From: Burkholderia sp. HI2500
Lineage (GTDB): Bacteria; Pseudomonadota; Gammaproteobacteria; Burkholderiales; Burkholderiaceae
DNA: 64,000 nt
Assembly (NCBI RefSeq): GCF_002223055.1
Contig: NZ_NKFL01000005.1
Coordinates: 930,001 to 994,000 of the forward strand
Direction: 5' to 3'
Shown here: one piece after another, positions 38,413 to 48,405 of the stretch
Numbering within the stretch: position 1 is the stretch's first letter
Layout: every line of letters starts with the position of its first letter
The notes under the pieces: model-generated
Told to the model about the DNA's origin: nothing
What the model saw: only the letters and a program-made list of their open reading frames with translations
Databases searched by the model: none
Program-made: the position numbers and the translations under genes

Positions 38413-40827
38413 TTACGCTGCCTTTGTCTGCTCACTTGCTTTTGTCTTGGCGGGGGCCGCCCCGTCCTGCACGCCCGATTCGGCGCCTGGCGCATCGCTC
38501 GCCATCTGCAGGAACAGGATCGACACCTGCGCACCCTCGACGGTCTCGCCGTGCATGCGATTGCGCAGATCGATCCGCGCACCGTGCTCATCGACGATCT
38601 TCTTGACCGTGGCCAACCCCAGACCCGTGCCCTTCGCCTTCGTCGTCACATAAGGCTCGAACGCGCGAGTCAGGATGCGCGCCGGAAAACCGGGCCCGTT
38701 GTCGGACACGGTAAGACGTACCGCGACGCGCGTTTTGCCCTCGGCGTCGGGATCGCCATATTCTACTGTCTTGGTTTCGATCAACACACGCGGATGCGCC
38801 GACTCCGCGACCGAATCCTGCGCATTCTGCAGCAGGTTGTGAATCACCTGGCGCAGTTGCGTCGCATCACCGCGTATCACCGGCAGCGACGGCGCGAGCT
38901 CGGCGACGATCGCGCTCTTGCCTTCGCCCACACCGTACAGCCCGAGCACCTCGCTCGCCAGTTCGTTCAACTGCAGGTTCGAGAGCACCGCCGGCGGCGT
39001 GCGCGCGTATTCGCGGAAATCGTCGACCATCCGCTTCATCGCGGCGACCTGATTGACGATCATCGTCGCGCCGCGCTTGAGCACATCGGCATCGGGCGGG
39101 GCGAGCTTGTCGGAGAGCTTCATCTGCAGCCGCTCCGCCGACAGCTGAATCGGCGTCAGCGGATTCTTGATCTCGTGCGCGAGCCGGCGCGCGACCTCAC
39201 CCCATGCAACTGAACGCTGCGCGGAAATCACGTCGGAGATGTCGTCGAACACGACGACGTAACCGGACGTCTGCGGATCGTCGGCCTGCCCCTCGACCGT
39301 CGACACGAGGCGCGTGCCGCGCACGAGCAACGTCAGCGGATCGGCTTCGCCCGGCACCTCGATCGCGAACTGCTGCTGCCAGTGGCCGCGATCGCCGCTG
39401 CCGCCGTCGGACGCCGCCTCGCGATCGGCAAACGCCTTGCGCACCATCGCGCCGAACCCGGCGGCCACGCCGATCCGGTCGAGCGTCGTGCCGATCAGCG
39501 TGTTGAACGGCTGCCGGAAGATCCGCTCGGCGCCGCGATTGGCCGTCGTCAGCCGGAACTGCCGGTCGAGCACGAACACGCCGGCCGTCAGGTTCGCGAG
39601 GATGCTCTCGAGATACGTCTTCGAATGCTCGAGCGCGACGCGGTTCTTCTCGACCGCGAGCCGCGCCTCGGACAACTGACGCGTCATCGCGTTGAACGAC
39701 TGCGTGAGGAAGCCGAGCTCGTCGCGCGTCTTGATCTCGCGCTTCGGCGTGTAGTCGCCTTCGGTGACCTCCTTCGTGCCCTGCGCGAGCAGGAACAGCG
39801 GCCGCGCGAGCTGCTGGCCGAGCGCGAGCGCGAGCATCATCGCGATGAAGGTCGCGAGGAACAGCGCAAGCGTCAGCGTGCCGATGTACATCTTGCGCAG
39901 CCCCGTGCGGCCCAGCGACTTTTCCTGGTACTCGCGATACGCGCGCTGCACGGCGTCCGCGTTGTGGGCAAGCGTCGGCGGCACCGGCTGCGTGAGCTGC
40001 AGGAAGCGTTCCGCCGGCTGCAGCAACGACGTCGATGCATCGGGAATCGGCCGCACGACGCGCAACCGCAGCGCACCCTTCGCGCCGTGCGCGCGCGGGT
40101 CGCCGTCGACTTCACCCTCGATCGCCGCGTACGCGCCGTGTTCGCGCGCCTGGTTCAGCATCAGCGGCGTCGGCAGGTCGTCCGGAATCAGTGCCGCGAA
40201 ATTGCCCGACGCCTGCGCGACGATGTGCAGGTCGGGCGCCGCACCCGAGCCGCCGCGGCTCGGCTCGACGATCGTCGCGTCCTGCACGCCGAACTGGTCG
40301 CGCAGGCGCAGCAGCGTGAGCGTCGTGCCGTTGGTGTTCGCATCGACGCTCGCGAGCTGGTCGGACATCAGCCGCGCCTTCGTCTGCAGATCGGACAGCG
40401 ACGCATCGAGCATCCCGCGGCCGAGGTTCAGGCCGGCCGTCAGCGCCGTCTCGACGTTCACGTCGAACCACGACTCGATACTGCGCGACACGAACTGGTA
40501 CGACACGATGTAGATGATCCCGCCCGGCACCACGCCGACGAGCGCGAAGAACACCGCGAGCTTCGCGAGCAGCCGCGTGCCGAACTTGCCCTTCCTCAGG
40601 CGCACGACGATCATCCCGATCAGCCCGAGCACCACGAGCAGGAACACGAGCGCGACGACGATGTTCGTCGCGTACAGCCACGAGTAGTAGCGGTCGAAGA
40701 ATTCGGTGTTCGCGCTCGCGGCCGCGAGCAGCACGAGCAGCAGCAGCGCGGTCAGCGCGACGGTCGAGACGATCACGCGAATGAGGAGGCTCTTCCCGCT
40801 GGCCGCGCGGCGCACTTTATTTAGCAC
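38413..40827 (-). CDS. NtrY-like membrane sensor histidine kinase
   Basis: 804 residues. About three transmembrane helices lie in residues 15-115 ('SLLIRVIVSTVALTALLLLVLLAA' and others), followed by a large periplasmic or extracytoplasmic part and a further helix (about 325-350). Next are a HAMP domain, a PAS domain ('LESILANLTAGVFVLDRQFRLTTANRGAERIF'), the H-box RRLAHEIKNPLTPIQLSAERLQ and the ATPase boxes ('DNGPGFP', 'TKAKGTGLGLATVKKIVDEHG'). This is the NtrY architecture. The stop codon abuts the regulator start region. The 5' end overlaps the DUF4390 gene by 11 nt. Confidence 0.9.
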   Translation of the reverse strand: MLNKVRRAASGKSLLIRVIVSTVALTALLLLVLLAAASANTEFFDRYYSWLYATNIVVALVFLLVVLGLIGMIVVRLRKGKFGTRLLAKLAVFFALVGVVPGGIIYIVSYQFVSRSIESWFDVNVETALTAGLNLGRGMLDASLSDLQTKARLMSDQLASVDANTNGTTLTLLRLRDQFGVQDATIVEPSRGGSGAAPDLHIVAQASGNFAALIPDDLPTPLMLNQAREHGAYAAIEGEVDGDPRAHGAKGALRLRVVRPIPDASTSLLQPAERFLQLTQPVPPTLAHNADAVQRAYREYQEKSLGRTGLRKMYIGTLTLALFLATFIAMMLALALGQQLARPLFLLAQGTKEVTEGDYTPKREIKTRDELGFLTQSFNAMTRQLSEARLAVEKNRVALEHSKTYLESILANLTAGVFVLDRQFRLTTANRGAERIFRQPFNTLIGTTLDRIGVAAGFGAMVRKAFADREAASDGGSGDRGHWQQQFAIEVPGEADPLTLLVRGTRLVSTVEGQADDPQTSGYVVVFDDISDVISAQRSVAWGEVARRLAHEIKNPLTPIQLSAERLQMKLSDKLAPPDADVLKRGATMIVNQVAAMKRMVDDFREYARTPPAVLSNLQLNELASEVLGLYGVGEGKSAIVAELAPSLPVIRGDATQLRQVIHNLLQNAQDSVAESAHPRVLIETKTVEYGDPDAEGKTRVAVRLTVSDNGPGFPARILTRAFEPYVTTKAKGTGLGLATVKKIVDEHGARIDLRNRMHGETVEGAQVSILFLQMASDAPGAESGVQDGAAPAKTKASEQTKAA

Positions 40828-41407
40828 GTTCGGTCACCGTGAAGTTGAAGCGCTTCCAGTCGGACCCGAGCGTCCAGTCGCGGTTGTTCACGGCATCGAC
40901 CTGGAACGGCTTCGGCATCAGCGCCGTATCGAGCTGCATCCGCACCGACGCCGTGTAGGTTTCACCGGCGCGCACCTGGTTGCGGTCGATCACGTGCCAC
41001 GACGTGATGTGCCTGACGACCGCGAGCGCGTCCTTCAGCGACGGGAAACCGAGCTGCAGGCCGCCCGTCGACACGCGATACTCGCGCGTGAGCGGCTGGA
41101 ACGACAGGCGGATCGTCTGCGTCACCGCCACCGGCTGCTCGTCGAACCAGTACCAGCGCGCACGGCTCAACTCGAAGTCGGTCGTGAAATAAAGCGGAAT
41201 GCCCTTGTTGACGGCATCCTCGAGGTTCGGGTTCAGTTCGAAATCGAAGCGTGCGTCGAGCGCCCAGCCGCTTCCGTCGGACTGGAGCGACGCGCGCTGC
41301 ACGGCGATCGACTCGGCATGCGCCGGCCGGACGACGGCCAGGCACAGCGTCAACGCGACCATCAGGACGGCCGCGAGCCGAAGTGGAAAAAGGTGTTTGA
41401 TCGTCAC
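40817..41407 (-). CDS. DUF4390 domain-containing secreted protein
   Basis: A 196-residue protein with a signal peptide (about 1-31, cleaving after RPAHA). It then has the DUF4390 pattern 'SIAVQRASLQSDGSGWALDARFDFELNPNLEDAVNKGIPLYFTTDFEL'. Biochemical function unknown. It sits between rsmB and the ntrY-like kinase, with 4-nt and 11-nt overlaps respectively, which is the usual betaproteobacterial order. It may therefore serve as a periplasmic partner of the kinase (inference). Confidence 0.87.
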   Translation of the reverse strand: MTIKHLFPLRLAAVLMVALTLCLAVVRPAHAESIAVQRASLQSDGSGWALDARFDFELNPNLEDAVNKGIPLYFTTDFELSRARWYWFDEQPVAVTQTIRLSFQPLTREYRVSTGGLQLGFPSLKDALAVVRHITSWHVIDRNQVRAGETYTASVRMQLDTALMPKPFQVDAVNNRDWTLGSDWKRFNFTVTERAK

Positions 41408-42795
41408 CGTTTCTGAAACCGCGCGTAGAAAAATCCGTCGTGATCGGTGTTCTGGTCGAGTGCGCCGGCGGCCGCCCCTCCCTGCACTCCGCCCGGCAGC
41501 AGCTGGCCGGGGGCGTCCAATCGTACCGCATCTTCACAGGCCGCTTCAAACCAGCGGGCCTGCAGTTCGCCTTCCTCGGGGAAGACCGAACAGGTCACGT
41601 AAAGCAGTTCGCCGCCCGGCTTCACGAGCGGCCACAACGCCGCCAGGATGCGGCGCTGTTCCGCGACGAGCGCCGGGATGTCGGCCTCGCGGCGCAGCCA
41701 GCGAATGTCAGGGTGCCGACGCACGATGCCGGACGCCGAGCACGGCACGTCCGCAAGGATGCGGTCGAACGGGCGCCCGTCGTACCACGCATCGGGCGCA
41801 CCCGCATCGCCGACACGCACGTCCGCTTCGAGCGACAGTCGCACGAGGTTCTCGCCGATCCGTGCCGCGCGCGCGGCGTCGCTTTCCAGCGCGACGACTT
41901 CCGCATCGGCCAATTCGAGAATATGACCGGTCTTGCCGCCGGGCGCCGCGCATGCGTCGAGCACGCGCATGCCGTCGCGCGCACCGAGCCACTCGGCGGC
42001 GAGCTGCGCGCCGGCGTCCTGCACCGACACGACACCGTCGGCAAACCCCGGAATGCGATCGACCGGCAGCGCCGACGCGAGCCGCACCGCATGCCGGCCG
42101 ATCGCAGTCGCGTCGATCCCGTTCTCGCGCAGCGTCTCGAGATACGCGTCGACGCTCGCGCGGCGCGCGTTCACCCGCAGCGTCAGCGGCCCTTGCCGCT
42201 CGCCGGCCGCGAGGATCGCCTGCCATGCGTCGGGCCACGCGCGCTGCACCGAAGCGACCCACCACGCGCGGTAGTTCCAGCGCGCGACGACATCGTCCTG
42301 CAGCGCCGCGACGAGCGTGTCGCGCTCGCGCAGGAAACGGCGCAGCACCGCGTTGACCATCCCCTTCGCGAACGCGCATTCGCGGCGCGCGCCGATCACG
42401 GTCACTGCCTGGTCGACCACCGTGAACGCCGGATACGCGGCCTCGTCCGCCGGGTCGAGCAGCAGCGCGAACGCACCGGCGAGCACCGCGTGCACGTAGG
42501 CGGGCGGCGCCTTGCTGATGAGCCGGCCGATCAGCCAGTCCGCACTGCCGAGACGGCGCATCGTCCGGTAAGCGACGTCCTGCGTCGCCCCGCGCGCGAG
42601 CGCCTGCGCACCGGACGGCATCTGCGCGAATACCGCCGACAGCGCAGCCGGCAGCGCGGTGCCGCGCCGCACCGCATCGACCGCCTGCGCGGCCGCGTCG
42701 AGGGCGAAGCCGAGCGAATCGGGCGCGAGATGCAGCGCGGACAGGCGCGCCGGGCGGCCGGAAGAAGACGGAGCGGTAGAACGGGTTCGTGTCAT
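41404..42795 (-). CDS. rsmB: 16S rRNA (cytosine967-C5)-methyltransferase RsmB
   Basis: A 463-residue protein with an N-terminal NusB-like RNA-binding domain (about 30-175) and a Rossmann methyltransferase domain. Motif I is VLDACAAPGGKTGHIL; the two cysteine motifs are DVPCSASGIVRRHPDIRW and YVTCSVFPEEG, the latter carrying the catalytic Cys. It ends 'DHDGFFYARFQKR', typical of the family. I chose the ATG at 42795; an ATG at 42885 adds 30 unlikely residues. It overlaps the DUF4390 gene by ATGA. Confidence 0.93.
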   Translation of the reverse strand: MTRTRSTAPSSSGRPARLSALHLAPDSLGFALDAAAQAVDAVRRGTALPAALSAVFAQMPSGAQALARGATQDVAYRTMRRLGSADWLIGRLISKAPPAYVHAVLAGAFALLLDPADEAAYPAFTVVDQAVTVIGARRECAFAKGMVNAVLRRFLRERDTLVAALQDDVVARWNYRAWWVASVQRAWPDAWQAILAAGERQGPLTLRVNARRASVDAYLETLRENGIDATAIGRHAVRLASALPVDRIPGFADGVVSVQDAGAQLAAEWLGARDGMRVLDACAAPGGKTGHILELADAEVVALESDAARAARIGENLVRLSLEADVRVGDAGAPDAWYDGRPFDRILADVPCSASGIVRRHPDIRWLRREADIPALVAEQRRILAALWPLVKPGGELLYVTCSVFPEEGELQARWFEAACEDAVRLDAPGQLLPGGVQGGAAAGALDQNTDHDGFFYARFQKR

Positions 42796-42954
42796 CGGAG
42801 CAAATTCGGCAAACAAGCGCGGCCAACGGGCACAGCAAGCCAATGCGGCAAACGGCGGGATCGCGGCGCCCGTGGGCTCTGCCATCCCAAACCGGGCATT
42901 GTAGCGTGCGATGCTGCAGGCCCTTTGGCCCCTTTACGGCACGCGCAAATGAAA

Positions 42955-42982
42955 CACCCCGCAGCGCGAAGCGTGCGGGGTG
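42955..42982 (-). terminator. Hairpin, likely terminator of htpX
   Basis: A 9-bp stem, CACCCCGCA (42955-42963) with TGCGGGGTG (42974-42982). On the minus strand it is followed by TTTCATTT. The T tract is weak. Confidence 0.6.
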
Positions 42983-43027
42983 GTGTGACGGCCCCCGCGC
43001 GGCAACTGCCGCACGGTGTGCCGTGGC

Positions 43028-43885
43028 TTAGTCGAAGCGGCCGGTACGCGCCATCTCCATCAGGCGCGCGATGCGCTCCTCGGTGGCCGGGTGCGTCGAG
43101 AACAGATTCTGCAGGCCGCCACCGTGCAGCGGGTTCATGATCATCATCTGCGCGGTGGCCGGATGCTGCTCGGCCGCCTGGAACGGGATGCCCGCCGCAT
43201 AGCGATGGATCTTGTCGAGCGCGGTCGCGAGCGATTGCGGATCGCCGGAAATCTGCGCGCCGCCGCGGTCGGCCTCGAACTCGCGAGCCCGCGAAATCGC
43301 CATCTGGATCAACGCGCCTGCGATCGGTGCGAGCAGCGCGACCGCGATACCCGCGATCGGGTTGGCCGGCCGGCCGTTCTCGTCGCGCCCGCCGAAGAAC
43401 ATCGCGAAGTTCGCGATGGCCGAGATCGCGCCCGCCATCGTCGCGGTGATCGTCGAGATCAGGATGTCGCGGTGCTTCACGTGCGCAAGCTCGTGCGCCA
43501 TCACGCCGCGCATCTCGCGCTCCGACAGCACGCGCAGGATGCCCGTTGTCGCGGCGACGGCCGCGTGCTCGGGGTTGCGGCCCGTTGCGAACGCATTCGG
43601 CGCATCCTCGTTGATCAGGTAGACGCGCGGCATCGGCAGGTTCGCGCGCGTGGCCAGCTCGCGCACCATCCGGTAGAACTGCGGCGCCGTGTTCTCGTCG
43701 ACTTCCTGCGCGTTGTACATGCGCAGCACCATCTTGTCCGAGAACCAGTAAGAGAAGAAATTCATGCCGAGCGCGAACAGCAGCGCGATCGTCATGCCCC
43801 GCGAGCCGCCGATCATCCCGCCGATCACGATGAACAGGGCCGTGATCGCGGCCATCAGCATCGCCGTTTTGACCCAATTGAACAT
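43028..43885 (-). CDS. htpX: Membrane zinc metalloprotease HtpX
   Basis: A 285-residue M48B protease for quality control of inner-membrane proteins. Membrane segments lie near the N-terminus (about 5-22 and 31-48) and around 145-190. The zinc motif is His131-Glu-Leu-Ala-His135 ([12 protein letters not shown]), with the third ligand in '[13 protein letters not shown]'. I chose the ATG at 43885 because AAGGAG (43896-43891) lies five nt upstream; the in-frame GTG at 43891 overlaps that RBS. A heat-shock-like promoter candidate is upstream. Confidence 0.95.
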   Translation of the reverse strand: MFNWVKTAMLMAAITALFIVIGGMIGGSRGMTIALLFALGMNFFSYWFSDKMVLRMYNAQEVDENTAPQFYRMVRELATRANLPMPRVYLINEDAPNAFATGRNPEHAAVAATTGILRVLSEREMRGVMAHELAHVKHRDILISTITATMAGAISAIANFAMFFGGRDENGRPANPIAGIAVALLAPIAGALIQMAISRAREFEADRGGAQISGDPQSLATALDKIHRYAAGIPFQAAEQHPATAQMMIMNPLHGGGLQNLFSTHPATEERIARLMEMARTGRFD

Positions 43886-43956
43886 ACCCACTCCTTATCC
43901 GTCAGGGGACCCGCCGCGCATCAAAAGGGCACGGCGGAAAATTGTAAGCGTTTTGT

Positions 43957-43984
43957 TAGATAAGGTCTTGCCGGAAAAATTCAA
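43957..43984 (-). promoter_or_regulatory. Candidate htpX promoter, possibly heat-shock type
   Basis: Minus strand: TTGAAT (43984-43979), 16 nt, TATCTA (43962-43957). The same bases also read TTGAA followed by a CCTTATCT segment, a partial match to a sigma-32 -10. The htpX ATG is about 70 nt downstream. Confidence 0.5.
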
Positions 43985-43986
43985 TC

Positions 43987-44622
43987 TCACCGTTGCGATG
44001 TTGCAAGACGAAGACCGAGGCCGACGAAAGCGCTGCCGACCGTGCGGTCAAGCCACTTCTTGACGCCCGGCTTGCCGGAGAAGCGTGCCGTGACACTGCC
44101 CGCGACCCACGCGACGAGGCTGGTCCACACCGTGCTCATCACGACGAACACACCGCCGAGGGTCAGGAACGCCCATGCCTTGTGCGGGCTGTCGGCCGAC
44201 ACGAACTGCGGGAAGAACGACACGAAGAACAGCACGACCTTCGGGTTCAGCACGTTGGTCCAGAAGCCCTGCATGAACAGCTGGCGCAGCGGCTTCGCGG
44301 CTTGCGTGGCCGCCGTGCCCGACGGCTCGGCCGCCTGCTTCGCGATGATCATCCGCACGCCCAGGTAGATCAGGTAGGCGGCGCCGACCAGCTTGATCAC
44401 CGTGAATGCGGCAGCCGACGCCGCGAGCAGCGCGGTCAGGCCGAATGCGCAGGCGAGCGCGTGAACGCAGCAGCCGGCCGAAATGCCGAACGCCGACATC
44501 AGCCCCGCGCCGCGGCCCTGCGCGACGCTGCGGCCGACGATATAGGCCGTATCGGGGCCGGGCGTGACGTTCAGCAGGAAGACTGCCAGCACGAAGAAGC
44601 CGAAATGGGTGATGCCGAACAT
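43987..44622 (-). CDS. LysE/RhtB family amino-acid exporter
   Basis: A 211-residue membrane protein with about six helices. It starts MFGITHFGFFVLAVFLLNVTPGPDTAYIVGRS, the LysE/RhtB signature ('TPGPD...'), and contains 'GFWTNVLNPKVVLFFVSFFPQF'. The family exports amino acids such as threonine, homoserine or leucine; the substrate is unknown. It lies between fmt and htpX on the minus strand. Confidence 0.9.
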   Translation of the reverse strand: MFGITHFGFFVLAVFLLNVTPGPDTAYIVGRSVAQGRGAGLMSAFGISAGCCVHALACAFGLTALLAASAAAFTVIKLVGAAYLIYLGVRMIIAKQAAEPSGTAATQAAKPLRQLFMQGFWTNVLNPKVVLFFVSFFPQFVSADSPHKAWAFLTLGGVFVVMSTVWTSLVAWVAGSVTARFSGKPGVKKWLDRTVGSAFVGLGLRLATSQR

Positions 44623-44742
44623 GAAAACCTCGAAACCGGGGAGCGCAGGGAAATTCTACGCGCGCCTGCCGCGCCGCGCGACTCGACCATCCGGCCGATT
44701 GCGCACGCCCGGCAGGCCGTGTCGAATGGCGGTCAGGCAGCG

Positions 44743-45726
44743 TCAGGCAACGTCGGTCAGCGCGAAACGCTGGCCCGCGGCGAGCGGCGAGCCGGCCAGG
44801 AATTCGCGCGCGGGCAGCCGCTTGCCGCCCGGCTTCTGCAACTGCGTGACGCGCAGCGCACCGCTGCCGCACGCGACGACCACGCCTTCCGGCGCGGCTT
44901 CGACGATCGTGCCGGGCGCCGCGTCGCCGCGCGCCGCCACCGGCTCGGCTGCCCACAGCTTGATCGCCGCGCCGTCGAGCGTCGCGACGCCGCCCGGGAA
45001 CGGATCGAACGCACGCACCTGGCGCGCAAGCACGTCGGCCGGCTTGCGCCAGTCGAGCGCCGCTTCGTGCTTGCCGATCTTTTCCGCATAGGTCACGCCG
45101 TCGGCCGGCTGCGGTGTCGCCGGCAGCACGCCGTCGCGCTCGAGCTGCACGAGCGCGTCGACGATCAGTCGCGCGCCTTCGGCGGCGAGCCGGTCGTGCA
45201 GCGTCGCGGTCGTCTCGTCGGGCGCGATCGCGATGCGCGCTTCCTCGATCATCGCGCCGGTGTCGAGGCCGATGTCCATCTGCATCAGCGTGACGCCCGT
45301 CTCGGCATCGCCGGCCTCGATCGCGCGGTGGATCGGCGCGGCGCCGCGCCAGCGCGGCAGCAGCGACGCGTGAATGTTGATGCAGCCGGCGCGCGGAATG
45401 TCGAGCACTTCCTGCGGCAGCAGCAGGCCGTAGGCGGCGACCACCATCACGTCATGCGGCGTCGAGCGCAGCAGCTCGATCGCGTCGGCCGCCTCGGCCG
45501 GGTACTTGCCCGCGCGGCGCAGCGACGGCGGTTGCGCGACGGGCATCCCGTGCTCGACGGCATAGCGCTTCACCGCGCTCGCCTGCAGTTTCATCCCGCG
45601 CCCGGCAGGGCGATCGGGCTGGGTGAGCACGAGCGGCACCGGAAAACCGGCCTCGTGGATCGCGGCGAGGGCAGCCGCGGCGAATTCCGGCGTGCCGGCA
45701 AAAACTACGCGCAACGTATGGGTCAT
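44743..45726 (-). CDS. fmt: Methionyl-tRNA formyltransferase
   Basis: A 327-residue enzyme that formylates initiator Met-tRNA. It starts [23 protein letters not shown]. The catalytic Asn/His are in '[22 protein letters not shown]' and the Asp in '[26 protein letters not shown]'. The C-terminal OB-like domain ends '[13 protein letters not shown]'. It follows def by 34 nt, the usual def-fmt pair. Confidence 0.96.
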   Translation of the reverse strand: MTHTLRVVFAGTPEFAAAALAAIHEAGFPVPLVLTQPDRPAGRGMKLQASAVKRYAVEHGMPVAQPPSLRRAGKYPAEAADAIELLRSTPHDVMVVAAYGLLLPQEVLDIPRAGCINIHASLLPRWRGAAPIHRAIEAGDAETGVTLMQMDIGLDTGAMIEEARIAIAPDETTATLHDRLAAEGARLIVDALVQLERDGVLPATPQPADGVTYAEKIGKHEAALDWRKPADVLARQVRAFDPFPGGVATLDGAAIKLWAAEPVAARGDAAPGTIVEAAPEGVVVACGSGALRVTQLQKPGGKRLPAREFLAGSPLAAGQRFALTDVA

Positions 45727-45760
45727 GACAGCGTTCGGGGTCGGGCAAGGCGAACGCGCG

Positions 45761-46264
45761 TTACATCGCGCGTTCGAGTTTCTTCATCTTCGTCTTGATG
45801 CGCGTCTGCTTGAGCGGCGACAGGTATTCGACGAACACGCGCCCCATCAGGTGATCCATCTCGTGCTGGACGCACACGGCCAGCAGGCCCTCGCAGTCGA
45901 GCTCGAAAGTCTCGCCCTGCTCGTTGAGCGCGCGCACGCGCACATGATCGGGACGCTCGACTTCGTCGTAGATGCCGGGCACCGACAGGCAGCCCTCTTC
46001 ATAGATCTGCTTTGCATCGCTCGACCACACGATCTCCGGGTTGATGAACGCGCGCAGCTCGTTCTTCTCCTCGGAGACGTCGATCACGATCACGCGCTCG
46101 TGCACGTCGACCTGCGTGGCGGCAAGGCCGATCCCTGGCGCCGCATACATGGTCTCGGCCATGTCGGCGACGAGCTTGCGGATCCGGTCGTCGACCTTGT
46201 CGACGGGCTTCGCGACCTTGTGCAGCCGCTTGTCGGGGTAATGAAGAATATTGAGTAAAGCCAT
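45761..46264 (-). CDS. def: Peptide deformylase
   Basis: A 167-residue metalloenzyme that removes N-terminal formyl groups. All three motifs are present: GIGLAATQ (44-51), EGCLS (90-94, metal ligand Cys92) and QHEMDHL (His134, Glu135, His138). The ATG at 46264 gives [14 protein letters not shown], the family start. First gene of def-fmt, diverging from dprA. Confidence 0.96.
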   Translation of the reverse strand: MALLNILHYPDKRLHKVAKPVDKVDDRIRKLVADMAETMYAAPGIGLAATQVDVHERVIVIDVSEEKNELRAFINPEIVWSSDAKQIYEEGCLSVPGIYDEVERPDHVRVRALNEQGETFELDCEGLLAVCVQHEMDHLMGRVFVEYLSPLKQTRIKTKMKKLERAM

Positions 46265-46494
46265 GGCGTTCGGTATTCGGTGGAGCGGCGTGCCGCATCG
46301 GCCATCCGGCCGGCTGGCGCTGCTGCCGGGATGCAATGAAGATGAGGCGGACGCGCGGCGAATCAATGCCGCGGATCACGCCTCCTGCAATTGGCCGGGC
46401 GCCTGCGCGCGCGGCCCTGTCGAGTATTTCGGATGATGAAAATTTTATCATGGCGCCACGCGGTCCGCTGGCCACCGCATTCGAGGGGCGCCTC

Positions 46495-47796
46495 ATGTCG
46501 CCGCAAGCGCTGAGCCCCTCCGCCGTGCGCGCGTGGCTGCAGCTCGCGCATGCGCCCGGCCTCGCCCCGGCCGCACTGCAGGCACTGCTCGATGCGTTCA
46601 GCTCGCCGGACGCGCTGCTGCGTGCGCCCGACCACGCCATCACCGCCGTCACCAGCGCCGCCGCCGCCCTGGCCGTGCGCGCAAGCGAGCGCGGCGATCT
46701 CGACGCGCGCACCGACGCCGCGCTTGCGTGGCTCGACGCGCCGGGCAATGCGCTCGTCACGCTCAACGATCCGGCCTACCCGTCGCGGCTGCGCGACCTG
46801 CACGATCCGCCGCTGCTGCTATATGTAAAGGGCCGGCTCGACCTGCTGCACGCGCGCAGCCTCGCCGTGGTCGGCAGCCGCCACGCCACGCCGCAAGGGC
46901 TCGCCGACGCAACGCACTTCGCGCGCGAACTGTCCGACGCCGGGCTGCCGATCGTATCGGGCCTCGCGCTCGGGATCGACGCGGCCGCACATCGTGGCGG
47001 GCTCGACGGCCGGTCGGGCACGGTCGCGGTGATCGCGACCGGCGCCGATCTCGTCTACCCGGCGCGGCACCGCGCGCTCGCCCACGAGATCGCCGCGCAC
47101 GGCGCGATCGTGTCGGAATGGCCGCTCGCCACGCCGGCCCGCGCCGCCCACTTCCCGCAGCGCAACCGGCTGATCGCCGCGCTCGCGATCGGCGCGCTCG
47201 TCGTCGAGGCCGCGCCGCGCTCCGGCTCGCTGATCACCGCGCGGCTCGCGAACGAACTGGGGCGCGATGTGTTCGCGATGCCGGGTTCGATCCATGCGCC
47301 GCTGGCGCAGGGCTGCCACGCATTGATTCGCGACGGCGCGAAGCTCACGGCGGCGCCGCTCGACGTGCTCGAGGAATACGGGTTGGGTGAATCGAAGGCC
47401 GGCACGGCGAGCGGTGCGGCGCGTTCCGGGCATCCGTGCGCGGGCACCGGCAGCCTCCGCGAAACCGAAACCGCCACTCAGCGTGCCGCGGCCGATGTTA
47501 TCCACAATGGCGATGCCGTTCCGGCCACCGCGTCCGCCCGAGACGAAGCACCGTCGCCGGCGCCACCGCTGCCCGCCGCCCCGGCAGAGCAGGCCGTGCT
47601 TGCCGCATTGGGATACGGCCCCGTCACCTACGAATGGATCGCCGAGCACAGCAGCCTGCCTGACGACGTGCTGCACCGCGCGCTGCTGGCGCTGGAACTG
47701 GCCGGCCGCGTCGCCAGCCTCCCCGGCGGGCGCTTCGCGCGGCTTGACGCAGCGCGCACCTCGCCCGGGGACGGCGTGCTACATTCCCCCGCATAG
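46495..47796 (+). CDS. dprA: DNA-processing protein DprA (Smf)
   Basis: 433 residues. Loads RecA on incoming single-stranded DNA during transformation. The Rossmann-like domain shows 'ARSLAVVGSRHATPQG', 'IVSGLALGIDAAAHRGGL', 'TVAVIATGADLVYPARHRALA' and 'PQRNRLIAALAIGALVVEAAPRSGSLITARLA'. A long Ala/Thr-rich linker (about 300-365) leads to a C-terminal winged helix ('VTYEWIAEHSSLPDDVLHRALLALELAGRV'). I chose the ATG at 46495, preceded by GAGGGG; the ATG at 46450 lacks an RBS. It diverges from def. Confidence 0.92.
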   Translation: MSPQALSPSAVRAWLQLAHAPGLAPAALQALLDAFSSPDALLRAPDHAITAVTSAAAALAVRASERGDLDARTDAALAWLDAPGNALVTLNDPAYPSRLRDLHDPPLLLYVKGRLDLLHARSLAVVGSRHATPQGLADATHFARELSDAGLPIVSGLALGIDAAAHRGGLDGRSGTVAVIATGADLVYPARHRALAHEIAAHGAIVSEWPLATPARAAHFPQRNRLIAALAIGALVVEAAPRSGSLITARLANELGRDVFAMPGSIHAPLAQGCHALIRDGAKLTAAPLDVLEEYGLGESKAGTASGAARSGHPCAGTGSLRETETATQRAAADVIHNGDAVPATASARDEAPSPAPPLPAAPAEQAVLAALGYGPVTYEWIAEHSSLPDDVLHRALLALELAGRVASLPGGRFARLDAARTSPGDGVLHSPA

Positions 47797-47832
47797 GGGC
47801 GGCAAGGCCGCCGACGATACCCAAGGAAACCC

Positions 47833-48213
47833 ATGCCCGCGCTGAATCTCGACACCGATGCGGATCGGATCGCCGAGCGCCTCGCCGATCCCGGCACGTT
47901 GCTCGTCGCCTGCCTGTGCGCCGAGTGGTGCGGCACGTGCCGCGACTACCGGACGGCCTTCGACCAGCTCGCCGACGCGCATCCGGACGCCTGCTTTGCC
48001 TGGATCGACATCGAAACGCATGCCGATCAGCTCGACGATCTCGACGTCGAGAACTTCCCGACCATCCTGATCGAAGATACCCACACCGCCCGCTTCTTCG
48101 GCACGGTGCTGCCGCATGCGGCGATCGTCGAGCGGATGCTGTCCGACCTGAGCGCGGTACCCGGTGCGCCGCACGCACCGAAATTGCGCAACATCCTGGC
48201 CGTCGAAGCCTGA
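47833..48213 (+). CDS. Thioredoxin-family protein
   Basis: A 126-residue thioredoxin fold with active site WCGTC (Trp32, Cys33, Cys36) in 'LLVACLCAEWCGTCRDYR', a CGTC variant rather than the classic CGPC. The cis-Pro loop is 'ENFPTILI'. There is no signal peptide, so it is cytoplasmic. It lies 36 nt after dprA on the same strand and may be co-transcribed with it. Confidence 0.87.
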   Translation: MPALNLDTDADRIAERLADPGTLLVACLCAEWCGTCRDYRTAFDQLADAHPDACFAWIDIETHADQLDDLDVENFPTILIEDTHTARFFGTVLPHAAIVERMLSDLSAVPGAPHAPKLRNILAVEA

Positions 48214-48405
48214 ATTCGCGAGCCGGCCGGTGGTTTAGCGCGCGTTTGCGCGCCCCGCCGCGCCGGGCGCTTGCCGCCGTTGCGCCCCCCCTCTATGATG
48301 AGCCGCTTTTTACGCGCTGAGCCGCCATTGCTGCGGCGTGTGCTATAAAGCGGTCGTAAAAGGGACCCACAACCGGCGAACCCGGTCTACCAACACACAC
48401 CTGTC

